Numbered from the stretch's first letter, positions 1-5,614 are shown. The stretch is 5,869 nucleotides of DNA from Candidatus Woesearchaeota archaeon (GCA_019323355.1 JAHWHI010000083.1:1-5869), one strand, 5' to 3'. Translations and numbers: made by a program. Notes: generated by a model not told the origin, from the sequence alone.

Positions 1-1
1 G

Positions 2-223
2 ACTGTTTATGATAAGTCTGGTTCTATTGGCAAGAGGTATGCCAGGAATGATGAGATCGGCACTCCTTATTGCTTGACAGTTGACTTTGATTCTCTTGCA
101 AATGAGGATGTCACTATTAGAGACAGGGATTCCACAGATCAGAAGCGTGTCAAGATCAAGGATTTGAGCAATACTTTGTTCCAGCTTTTGACAGGCATTG
201 TCAAGTTTAAGGACCTGAAGTAA
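2..223 (+). CDS. glyS: Glycyl-tRNA synthetase, C-terminal end (5' truncated by the window)
   Basis: The last 73 residues of a class II glycyl-tRNA synthetase of the archaeal/eukaryotic dimeric (alpha2) type, which charges tRNA-Gly with glycine in the cytoplasm. The visible part is the end of the C-terminal anticodon-binding domain. Two blocks identify it: SGSIGKRYARNDEIGTPYC (residues 6-24 of the fragment) and the strand VTIRDRDSTDQKRVKI (37-52). These closely follow the SGSIGRRYARTDEIG and RDRDSMRQIR blocks of human and archaeal GlyRS as I recall them. The frame is open from base 2 and ends at TAA 221-223; the catalytic core lies outside the window. All eight lysines use AAG, a useful reference for host codon preference. 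The gene is 42 bases upstream of tRNA-Phe on the same strand. Identification is secure; only the extent is unknown. Confidence 0.93.
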   Translation, partial: TVYDKSGSIGKRYARNDEIGTPYCLTVDFDSLANEDVTIRDRDSTDQKRVKIKDLSNTLFQLLTGIVKFKDLK

Positions 224-225
224 TA

Positions 226-240
226 GCAAAGCTTTTAAAT
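226..240 (+). promoter_or_regulatory. Probable promoter of tRNA-Phe (BRE plus TATA-like box)
   Basis: The TATA-like element TTTTAAAT lies at 233-240, preceded by a purine/A-rich stretch GCAAAG at 226-231 that could serve as the TFB recognition element. The TATA centre is about 29 bases before the first tRNA base, so a start 2-4 bases upstream of the tRNA would give the usual archaeal spacing of about 26. The element begins just after the glyS stop codon. Confidence 0.55.
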
Positions 241-245
241 CAAGA

Positions 246-251
246 TTTTTT
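246..251 (+). terminator. Possible oligo-T terminator for glyS
   Basis: A run of six T (246-251) follows the glyS stop by 22 bases. Archaeal RNA polymerase commonly terminates at such T runs without a hairpin, and I see no strong hairpin here. The run lies between the tRNA TATA-like box and the tRNA start, so it could end the glyS transcript while leaving the tRNA to its own promoter. It may equally be just AT-rich spacer. Confidence 0.35.
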
Positions 252-265
252 CTATCGTCATTATT

Positions 266-369
266 GGGACGATAGCTCAGCCTGGGAGAGCACACGGCTG
301 AAGAAGTCATCACCTGAAACTCAGGTTTCAGTTACCGTGGTGTCGGGGGTTCAAATCCCTCTCGTCCCA
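266..369 (+). tRNA. trnF: tRNA-Phe (anticodon GAA), interrupted by a 30-nt intron
   Basis: A complete cloverleaf can be drawn by hand. The acceptor stem is GGGACGA (266-272) with TCGTCCC (362-368) and discriminator A369. The D stem is GCTC (275-278) with GAGC (288-291). The anticodon stem is CACGG (293-297) with CCGTG (335-339). The variable loop is GTGTC (340-344). The T stem is 345-349 with 357-361 around loop TTCAAAT. After removal of 304-333 the anticodon loop reads CTGAAGA, giving C32, U33, anticodon GAA (300-302), G37 and A38, the usual loop of archaeal tRNA-Phe with the G37 that is normally modified. The mature length is 74 nt without CCA, which is not encoded. It stands downstream of glyS and converges with the nucleotidyltransferase gene, three bases away. 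Confidence 0.93.
304..333 (+). other. tRNA intron at canonical position 37/38 (relaxed bulge-helix-bulge)
   Basis: The 30 extra bases fall between G37 (303) and A38 (334), the standard archaeal intron site cut by the tRNA splicing endonuclease. A bulge-helix-bulge can be drawn: 3' bulge T332 T333 A334, a four-pair central helix of 298-301 with 328-331 (C-G, T-A, G-C, A-T), and 5' bulge A302 G303 A304. The cuts fall between the second and third base of each bulge, as expected. The intron-side helix is poor: beyond A305-T327 the best hairpin is ACCTG/CAGGT (312-316 with 322-326, loop AAACT), leaving 306-311 unpaired. This is therefore a relaxed rather than a textbook motif. A competing 7-bp hairpin also exists (see findings). 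Confidence 0.85.
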
Positions 370-378
370 TTTTTATTT
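370..378 (+). terminator. Oligo-T terminator of tRNA-Phe, overlapping the convergent gene's stop codon
   Basis: T5-A-T3 directly follows the discriminator base (370-378). This is the normal way archaeal tRNA genes end. The same bases include the complement of the stop codon of the minus-strand nucleotidyltransferase gene (373-375). Confidence 0.6.
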
Positions 379-879
379 CCACTTTAGTTTTCTTCCCAAA
401 ACTCTCTCTAGCTCTTTTATTCTTCTTTCAACTTTTTTCCGGGTTTTATCAGATTGTGCTAATGCAACTTCATAAAATTTCTCAAGTATTTCTGGTTTTA
501 TTATTTTCACTTGAATGCCATAGAAATTTATTTTGTCAAAGCGTTTTGGGAAAGGTTTGTTCTTTGAATCTCTATAAGTGTCTTCAAGCGGGTCTGTCTC
601 AACTTTTAATTTTCCTTTTTTTATTATGAGCGCATATCCTCCTGGAAAAGCCTTGAACGGTATTCCTTCTTTTTCCAAAATCTTAATCACTTTTGCAGAT
701 TTTTTCTTAGGGATTAATAAGTCAATGTCATTAACGGTTATATTTTTGTCTTTTGTGTGATAAAAATGAGCAAAACTTCCATATATAACAGGCTCTATTC
801 TTGCATTTTTAAGAAGCAAAATAATTTTTTTAGCAAAGGGTATTAGTTTTTTAAAAGATTCTTTGTTTTTAGGAAGCAT
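373..879 (-). CDS. Nucleotidyltransferase-fold protein (MNT/AbiEii-like superfamily)
   Basis: A 168-residue soluble protein with the signature of the polymerase-beta-like nucleotidyltransferase fold: Gly34-Ser35 in VIYGSFA, the acidic pair Asp51-x-Asp53 in NDIDLLIP, and a likely third carboxylate, Glu94 or Asp96, in LKVETD. Such enzymes transfer NMP to a small molecule, RNA or protein; the substrate cannot be told from the sequence. The C-terminus (about 128-168) is a basic helical tail. Lysine makes up 34 of 168 residues, 29 coded AAA and 5 AAG, unlike glyS (8 of 8 AAG). It starts 22 bases after the platform-protein stop and is probably co-transcribed; AAGGCGG upstream of the ATG is at most a weak ribosome site. 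Its 3' end nearly touches tRNA-Phe. No HEPN or antitoxin partner is adjacent, so a toxin-antitoxin role is possible but unsupported. Confidence 0.7.
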   Translation of the reverse strand: MLPKNKESFKKLIPFAKKIILLLKNARIEPVIYGSFAHFYHTKDKNITVNDIDLLIPKKKSAKVIKILEKEGIPFKAFPGGYALIIKKGKLKVETDPLEDTYRDSKNKPFPKRFDKINFYGIQVKIIKPEILEKFYEVALAQSDKTRKKVERRIKELERVLGRKLKWK

Positions 880-901
880 ATTATTTGTCCGCCTTTTTCT
901 A

Positions 902-3058
902 TCAGCTCAATACTCCAGTAACATTGACTATCTGTGATGCTATCATGTTGAATATCAGCATTACTACTAGTGCTATTATGCAGTAAAGCACTGTGCTTCT
1001 TATCAGGTTTCTTCCCAGTGCGTATTTTTCGCTCAGTTTGTCTGCTCCGTTCTCTATTCCGTTTGCCAGTTGTGTCAATAAAAATACTATCTGAAAGACA
1101 TATATCCCGACCACTGCCTGGAAATAATATGTTGGTATGCCGTCTCCGAATAATGCTGCTATCTTTGTTACCTGTCCCCCTACTTCAGATGCTCCCAGGT
1201 TTTTGATGTTTCCAGATAGAGCTCCTAAGATATAAGTTATCATGGATGTTATTCCTATAACCACCCCTGCTATTGCAGGTGTAAGGAAGTGTATTTGTGA
1301 TTTCATGTCAGATATGATGTCTGCCATCAGATCTTTTAAGCGTTCATTCACTTTATGTATCTCTTTTATGTATCTTGATATGTTCATCAGTGCCTGTGCT
1401 GCTATTATTGGCCCTTTTTTTACGCTTTCGATGAGGACTTTCATCGAGCTTTGGATTATGTTTGATGGGAAGTATACCAGTGCTCCTGTTCTTGGGTTGA
1501 AGATAGCATCTCGCACGCTCATGCCTAGCTTGGATATGTTTGTTGCCACGAGCTTGAAGAAATTTCCGCTTGTAGTATCTCCCATTACGTTTGCGACTTT
1601 TTGGAATGCTATCTCTGCAGGCAGTCCGTCTCCCAGCCTGTTTCCTAGCTGGAAAAGTGCAGATGCAAATTCATCTTCTAGTTTTTTTGATTGTTCTCTT
1701 ATCTTTATGACGTTCTTGCTTCTGAGATGATAATAGAGCCCTACGCTTAATGCCAGTGCAAGAGGGAATAGCAGGCTTATCAATGCAGCTCCGAGGCCGT
1801 ATGGCCCCACTATTTTTCCTTTGTTCACTCCTGTTCCTTCTCTGTATTCCAATAATTTTATTCCCATCGGAAGGTTGATGTCAAAGTCAGGGGAGGGATT
1901 TATCATGTGCAGCAATAATGGTATGGCTGCAAAGGAGAGTAGAAGCCCCCCTATCAGTATGCATATGAAGATTGGCTGTATCTTTATCTCTGAATTGCCT
2001 ATCTTGACTAGTATGTTCTTGTATTTTTTTAGTTCTGGGTTGATCTCAGAGATATCAGTATCACCATACCCTGTGGGTCTTTTTGACAGTATGCTTTTTC
2101 CGAGGTAATATACTATGACAGGCAGTATGAAGTTGTACAGTGTTGCTATATGCCACCAGGTCACGTTTTCCATGAAGCTCACTACCAAAGGCAAGATAAC
2201 CAGCCCTAATATTGGCAGTATCACGCCCATCATGTGGAGCATGGTTATCGGTGATTTCAGGTTTTGTGCATAGTGGAGCATTTTTTCATATGTCTCTGTA
2301 AGGATAACGTCTAGTGATTTGTCCAGCAATGCAAGTCTTCTGTCTTCTGATGTTTCATATAAGGATCCTTCGATGAGGTGGAATGATTCGACAAATTCAT
2401 TGTTCCATTTTTTCCATGTTTCAAGGTATTTGTCTAGTGATTCTTTTACAGATTCATACACTCCTGCTTCCACGTTCCATATCACTTTTTTCAGGTCAAG
2501 GGATAATGGCGGCGAAAGGTGTTCAGAGGCGAATTCTATTGCGTTTTCAAGGTTTGATGTGTGCCTCATGTATGTAACGACATAGAATATGCATAGGACC
2601 ATCTGGTTGCTTGCTTTCATTCGCCAATTGTTTGCAAGGAAATCTGGCATTCTTGCAAAGACGACTATCAATGCAAATCCGAGCATTATTGATATTATTA
2701 CGAAGAATAGTGAGCCGATTATCAGGCTGAATATCGAGCCTAGGGCCATCACTGTCAATGGCATCAGGTAGGATAGCGAGGTTACTCCTTCTGGTGTTAC
2801 AGAGAGGTGGCAGATTTCTATGGATTCTTTAAGTTGTTCTGCTCTTTGTGGTTTTACCTTGACTCTGAGTATTTTTTCGCAGAAATTGCATGCTTTTTCG
2901 TAAAAGGTCATTGCTTTTGGCATTGATTCCTGCTTGAATGCCTTGTATTCTCTTGTGAATGTTCTTTCAGATGGTGCGATTTCAGTTATTGCCAGTTCTG
3001 ACTGTAGTTTTTGCTTGTATTTTTCTACCAGGTCCTGCGCGTTTATTTGGTCTGCCAT
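902..3058 (-). CDS. Archaeal type IV pilus/type II secretion platform protein (TadC/ArlJ-like, two T2SSF domains)
   Basis: A 718-residue polytopic membrane protein, the inner-membrane platform expected to work with the ATPase encoded just upstream. After a charged cytoplasmic N-terminus (1-95), hydrophobic segments lie at about 97-136 (one or two helices), 270-294, 301-322, 361-384, 420-442, 590-614, 641-663 and 686-712. Two cytoplasmic helical regions resemble type II secretion F domains: about 150-265, and about 455-590 with an EFASALFQLGNRLGDGLPAE-type start (463-482) and a basic helix near 563-588. So the protein looks like two TadB/TadC-like halves in one chain, longer than ArlJ as I recall it (about 550). 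It begins one base after the ATPase stop (TAAGATG) with no convincing Shine-Dalgarno, implying translational coupling. The family is clear; whether it builds a pilus, an archaellum-like filament or a secretion device is not. Confidence 0.85.
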   Translation of the reverse strand: MADQINAQDLVEKYKQKLQSELAITEIAPSERTFTREYKAFKQESMPKAMTFYEKACNFCEKILRVKVKPQRAEQLKESIEICHLSVTPEGVTSLSYLMPLTVMALGSIFSLIIGSLFFVIISIMLGFALIVVFARMPDFLANNWRMKASNQMVLCIFYVVTYMRHTSNLENAIEFASEHLSPPLSLDLKKVIWNVEAGVYESVKESLDKYLETWKKWNNEFVESFHLIEGSLYETSEDRRLALLDKSLDVILTETYEKMLHYAQNLKSPITMLHMMGVILPILGLVILPLVVSFMENVTWWHIATLYNFILPVIVYYLGKSILSKRPTGYGDTDISEINPELKKYKNILVKIGNSEIKIQPIFICILIGGLLLSFAAIPLLLHMINPSPDFDINLPMGIKLLEYREGTGVNKGKIVGPYGLGAALISLLFPLALALSVGLYYHLRSKNVIKIREQSKKLEDEFASALFQLGNRLGDGLPAEIAFQKVANVMGDTTSGNFFKLVATNISKLGMSVRDAIFNPRTGALVYFPSNIIQSSMKVLIESVKKGPIIAAQALMNISRYIKEIHKVNERLKDLMADIISDMKSQIHFLTPAIAGVVIGITSMITYILGALSGNIKNLGASEVGGQVTKIAALFGDGIPTYYFQAVVGIYVFQIVFLLTQLANGIENGADKLSEKYALGRNLIRSTVLYCIIALVVMLIFNMIASQIVNVTGVLS

Positions 3059-3059
3059 C

Positions 3060-5324
3060 TTAGAAGTTCATCTTTTTGATGTATCTTTTCAGCCATTCGT
3101 TCCACCTGAACAATATTTGTTTGCTGTCAAGATTGCCGAGCTCTTCTTTTACTTGGTCTGATATCCTGTGGAATTCATCATTTGCAGTTACTGTGAATGG
3201 CGCTTCAAGTATATTTTGGTTCTTTGTTTTTTCAGATATGTCTATTATTGCTTGTTTTATTTTGGTTCTCAGTTCTATGTTGTCCCATACTGCATCCCAG
3301 TTTCCTGCCCAGTCTCTCACATTTCCTGCGATTCCTTTTATGACTTCAGAGTCTCCGTTTAGCAGGTCTCTTGTCGGCACTAGCTGGTCTGTTTTCGCGT
3401 CGTATCTCATCAGGTCTACAAATCCCCCTTCTCTTAAGGGGTCTTCTTCCCAGTGTTTTCTTACCTCTGTTATCTGTGTTATTCTTCTCCATTTATGCAG
3501 CCCGTCTGGGCTTTTTACAGGATTTGCCACTGCAACTATGTCTGTTGCTTTGAAGCTTGTTCTTGGGACTTCAAGGTCATTGACTACCCTGTCAAATACT
3601 CCGTAAGGAGAATCTCCGTGTATTGTTCCTGCCACTACGTTTGCGAGTGCTCCTACTCTCATTGCTTCGTATAGTGCTTTTGCTTCTGTGCTCCTGACCT
3701 CTCCTACTATCAGGCTGGAGTCTCCCATCCTCAATGTAGATCTTATTCCTTCATCTGCACTTACCTCTGTTGTTCCTCTGGTCATTGCAGCTGCCACTTT
3801 CATTGGCTGGATGTTGTAGTTTAGATCGCGCAGTGCTTTTACTGGGAGCTCTAATGTGTCTTCTATTGTTATGATTCTTCCTTTCCTCATGATCTCTACC
3901 ATTACTGATCCGAGGAATGATGTTTTTCCTGCGCTTCTTGTTCCTGCGACAAGCATTGTTCTTGCTCCGTCTATTAGGAAGCTCATCAGGCCTGCGGCCA
4001 TCGGCGTTATCATCTTTGTGTTTATGAATAAAGGCAGGGTCCAGGGCTTGTCGCGGTGCCTTCTCAAGGCGAACGCTATTCCTTGTGGGTCTAGCGGTTC
4101 TGTTATTGCCGCGACTCTCGCTCGTACTCCTGGCAGGACAAGTTCTGTGTCCAATATTGGGTTGGCCTCATCAAGCGGCCTGCCAGAAATCATTCTGAGC
4201 TTAGACGCCCAGGACTCTGCTTCTGTGGGGGTTGGAATTATGTTTGTGTAGCAGTCACCATAGTCTTGGTGTATTATGAATATGGGTGTCCTGCCCATCG
4301 GGCTGTTTATTGTTATGTCTTGTATTTTTTTGTCTTGGAGCAATACCTCTATCAGCCCGAATCCTACTGTGTATCTTACAAGTATTCTTGTCAGCTCCTC
4401 TTTGTCTTTTTTTCGTAGTGTGTAGTTTCTGTATCCTGCAAGTTCTTCCAGAAGGTCTGATCCTACATTGTTGAATACCTCTCGCATTCTTTCAGGGTCT
4501 ACGAATTCGCTTCTTTTCGGCTTGTGTTCAGCCATTATTTTTCTTGCTGCATCAAGTATCTCGTATTTTTCTTCTGTGAGCCTGAATTCTGGAGGTAGTA
4601 TGTGGTAGAGGTTCTGTACTGTGTTTGGCATGGTGAATATTGTGACTTCTGTCCCGTTCACCTCATAGCTGTCTATTGTCTCGGCATCTGAAGGGTATTC
4701 TGCCATGAGTTTTGTGAACATGAAATCCGGTTTTACGAGAGGGGCGAACATTAGCCGGTATACCTCTCTGTCGCCTATTTTATATCCTGCCAGATGCGGC
4801 TGTGCGAGCTGTATTATTTTTGTTTTTTCCAGGCTTTTTGCTATGTCGTTTAGAAGTTCATAATATTGCTGAAGGCAGTTGATTCCTTCTTCAGGCATTA
4901 TTTTTCTTTCTATGAGGTTGTGCTCTTTTCTTAGCAGTCTTCTTAGCTGGACATATGTTCCTATTGGGTCTGATTTTAGCTGCTGGAATATCAGGTCTTG
5001 CAGCGCGATATATCTTGGGTCGACATATCTTCTGCATTGCGGCGTTGCCAGCAGGCCTTGCTTGAGCTTGTGCTTTATGATGTCTTTGTACAGCCTTGCT
5101 ATTTCCAGTAGCATCATTGTCTCATTATAGTCGTATTCATAGTCTCTTTTCTGTGTGATTATGATTCTTGTTGCATTGCCTGCTTCTGCAAGCGTGTCTA
5201 TCACCATTGCCATTGTTTTCGGAGAATCCTCTATCGAGGGGAAGAACGCGCACTCTTCGCAGTTTATTCTTATGGTTATCTCGTCCCCTTCTCTTATTAT
5301 TTCATACTCTCCGCATTTTGGCAT
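3060..5324 (-). CDS. Type II/IV secretion-system ATPase (archaeal TadA/ArlI-like, GspE/VirB11 superfamily)
   Basis: A 754-residue cytoplasmic hexameric motor ATPase that would power pilin assembly or secretion through the platform protein encoded next. The core is complete. Walker A is GTRSAGKTS (461-469, Lys467). The Asp box is ITIEDTLEL (485-493, Glu488-Asp489). Walker B is SSLIVGEVR (536-544, Glu542). The His box is AGTIHGDSP (565-573, His569). Arginines in ALRRHRDKPWT (419-429) match the RR-containing segment before Walker A in ArlI-type proteins. The N-terminal module holds Cys4, Cys22 and Cys25 (NCEEC), a possible metal site. A region at 230-300 is typical of archaeal members, and a tryptophan-rich tail of about 135 residues follows the core. 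The chain is much longer than ArlI as I recall it (about 500-550). The ATG follows the RHH stop by one base (TAAAATG). No substrate gene is visible. Confidence 0.92.
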   Translation of the reverse strand: MPKCGEYEIIREGDEITIRINCEECAFFPSIEDSPKTMAMVIDTLAEAGNATRIIITQKRDYEYDYNETMMLLEIARLYKDIIKHKLKQGLLATPQCRRYVDPRYIALQDLIFQQLKSDPIGTYVQLRRLLRKEHNLIERKIMPEEGINCLQQYYELLNDIAKSLEKTKIIQLAQPHLAGYKIGDREVYRLMFAPLVKPDFMFTKLMAEYPSDAETIDSYEVNGTEVTIFTMPNTVQNLYHILPPEFRLTEEKYEILDAARKIMAEHKPKRSEFVDPERMREVFNNVGSDLLEELAGYRNYTLRKKDKEELTRILVRYTVGFGLIEVLLQDKKIQDITINSPMGRTPIFIIHQDYGDCYTNIIPTPTEAESWASKLRMISGRPLDEANPILDTELVLPGVRARVAAITEPLDPQGIAFALRRHRDKPWTLPLFINTKMITPMAAGLMSFLIDGARTMLVAGTRSAGKTSFLGSVMVEIMRKGRIITIEDTLELPVKALRDLNYNIQPMKVAAAMTRGTTEVSADEGIRSTLRMGDSSLIVGEVRSTEAKALYEAMRVGALANVVAGTIHGDSPYGVFDRVVNDLEVPRTSFKATDIVAVANPVKSPDGLHKWRRITQITEVRKHWEEDPLREGGFVDLMRYDAKTDQLVPTRDLLNGDSEVIKGIAGNVRDWAGNWDAVWDNIELRTKIKQAIIDISEKTKNQNILEAPFTVTANDEFHRISDQVKEELGNLDSKQILFRWNEWLKRYIKKMNF

Positions 5325-5325
5325 T

Positions 5326-5478
5326 TTATCCTTCTTTTTCCTCCTCTTTCAGTCTTTCAAGTGCAATCTCGATTAGGTGTGATTTGTTTCGATATTTTTT
5401 CCTGTCTTTAGCGACCTTTTTCTCTATCCATTTGATAAGGTCTTCATCTATTGTTGCAGATATCGGTTTTTTACTCAT
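5326..5478 (-). CDS. Small ribbon-helix-helix (CopG/Arc-type) DNA-binding protein, likely operon autoregulator
   Basis: A 50-residue protein with the shape of a minimal RHH repressor: a short beta strand KPISATID (4-11) with alternating buried Ile6, Ala8, Ile10 and exposed Ser7, Thr9; helix 1 at about 12-25 (EDLIKWIEKKVAKD); a turn; and helix 2 at about 31-47, beginning RNKSHLIEIAL, the N-terminal capping region typical of RHH proteins. RHH proteins dimerise and insert the paired strands into the major groove. The start is fixed by an in-frame TAA only two codons upstream (5484-5482). It is the first gene of the motor operon; its stop and the ATPase start are separated by one A. The promoter-proximal position suggests it controls its own operon or the divergent gene; an antitoxin role is less likely because no toxin gene follows. 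The fold call is good; the target is inference. Confidence 0.8.
   Translation of the reverse strand: MSKKPISATIDEDLIKWIEKKVAKDRKKYRNKSHLIEIALERLKEEEKEG
5329..5346 (-). promoter_or_regulatory. Candidate ribosome binding sites for the ATPase gene, inside the RHH gene
   Basis: Reading on the minus strand, AAGGA (5333-5329) lies four bases before the ATPase ATG and is the best-placed site. A stronger match, GAGGAGG (5346-5340), lies 15 bases upstream, which is far for a Shine-Dalgarno; it may help to hold the ribosome after it terminates on the RHH gene. Both lie within RHH codons for the Glu/Lys-rich tail, so they may be partly coding accident. Confidence 0.4.
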
Positions 5479-5502
5479 TTTTTAACCTAAAAAACATATT
5501 AT

Positions 5503-5516
5503 TTTATATATTTTGT
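5503..5516 (-). promoter_or_regulatory. TATA box and BRE for the RHH-ATPase-platform operon
   Basis: On the minus strand the sequence reads ACAAAA (5516-5511), a fit to the archaeal BRE pattern RNWAAW, then TATATAAA (5510-5503), a near-ideal archaeal TATA box. Its centre is about 28 bases from the A of the RHH start codon, so transcription should begin within a few bases of the ATG and the mRNA should be leaderless or nearly so. No other TATA placement fits the RHH gene as well. Confidence 0.7.
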
Positions 5517-5555
5517 GTTTTTTCTTATTATTTGATATATTTTATAATATATTTG
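5506..5555. repeat. Three copies of ATATATTT(T/G) in the divergent promoter region; candidate operator
   Basis: ATATATTTT occurs at 5506-5514 and 5535-5543, and ATATATTTG at 5547-5555. The first copy overlaps the leftward TATA box and the second overlaps the rightward one. The second and third copies also take part in a 7-bp inverted repeat, ATATATT (5535-5541) and AATATAT (5546-5552), with a 4-bp spacer. Repeated or inverted short boxes are usual for RHH repressors, which fits the adjacent RHH gene. The sequence is low in complexity, so chance is a real alternative. The rest of 5479-5614 shows no further gene or RNA that I can support. Confidence 0.35.
5541..5548 (+). promoter_or_regulatory. 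TATA box candidate for the rightward coiled-coil gene
   Basis: TTTATAAT at 5541-5548 would place a transcription start near 5570-5573, leaving a leader of about 43 bases before the ATG at 5615. It lies back to back with the leftward operon promoter, the two TATA boxes about 38 bp apart, so one bound protein could affect both. The region is almost pure A/T, so the exact box is uncertain. Confidence 0.45.
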
Positions 5556-5614
5556 CCAACTACTCTGGTATAGTTACACAAATTTATTATTTGAGGAGCG
5601 ATTAAGTAGGAAAA

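Noticed and set aside
266..369. tRNA with a different anticodon and a long variable arm instead of an intron
   Set aside because: The acceptor, D, anticodon and T stems all pair perfectly when 304-333 is removed, and the resulting loop CTGAAGA is the standard tRNA-Phe loop.
1242..1730. Long open frame on the plus strand opposite the platform protein (162 codons)
   Set aside because: Antisense to a convincing two-domain membrane protein; the hydrophobic stretches mirror the complementary hydrophobic codons and no ribosome site or promoter precedes it.
3076..3606. Long open frame on the plus strand opposite the 3' part of the ATPase gene (176 codons)
   Set aside because: It lies fully antisense to a gene with intact Walker and Asp/His-box motifs, its translation shows no recognisable domain, and it follows from codon bias of the real gene on the other strand.
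902..5324. Bona fide archaellum operon (arlI-arlJ)
   Set aside because: No archaellin, ArlH, ArlF or ArlG is visible and both proteins are well over the usual ArlI/ArlJ lengths, so the specific gene symbols were withheld.
373..5478. Toxin-antitoxin pair made of the RHH protein and the nucleotidyltransferase
   Set aside because: The two genes are separated by about 4.4 kb of motor genes, while TA partners are normally adjacent. The RHH protein is better explained as an operon regulator.
5593..5598. GAGGAG as the Shine-Dalgarno of the coiled-coil gene
   Set aside because: Its 16-base distance from the ATG is too long, and no start codon lies 5-10 bases downstream. The identical distance of GAGGAG from the ATPase ATG is noted, but one of the two encodes a Glu-rich tail and looks like coincidence.
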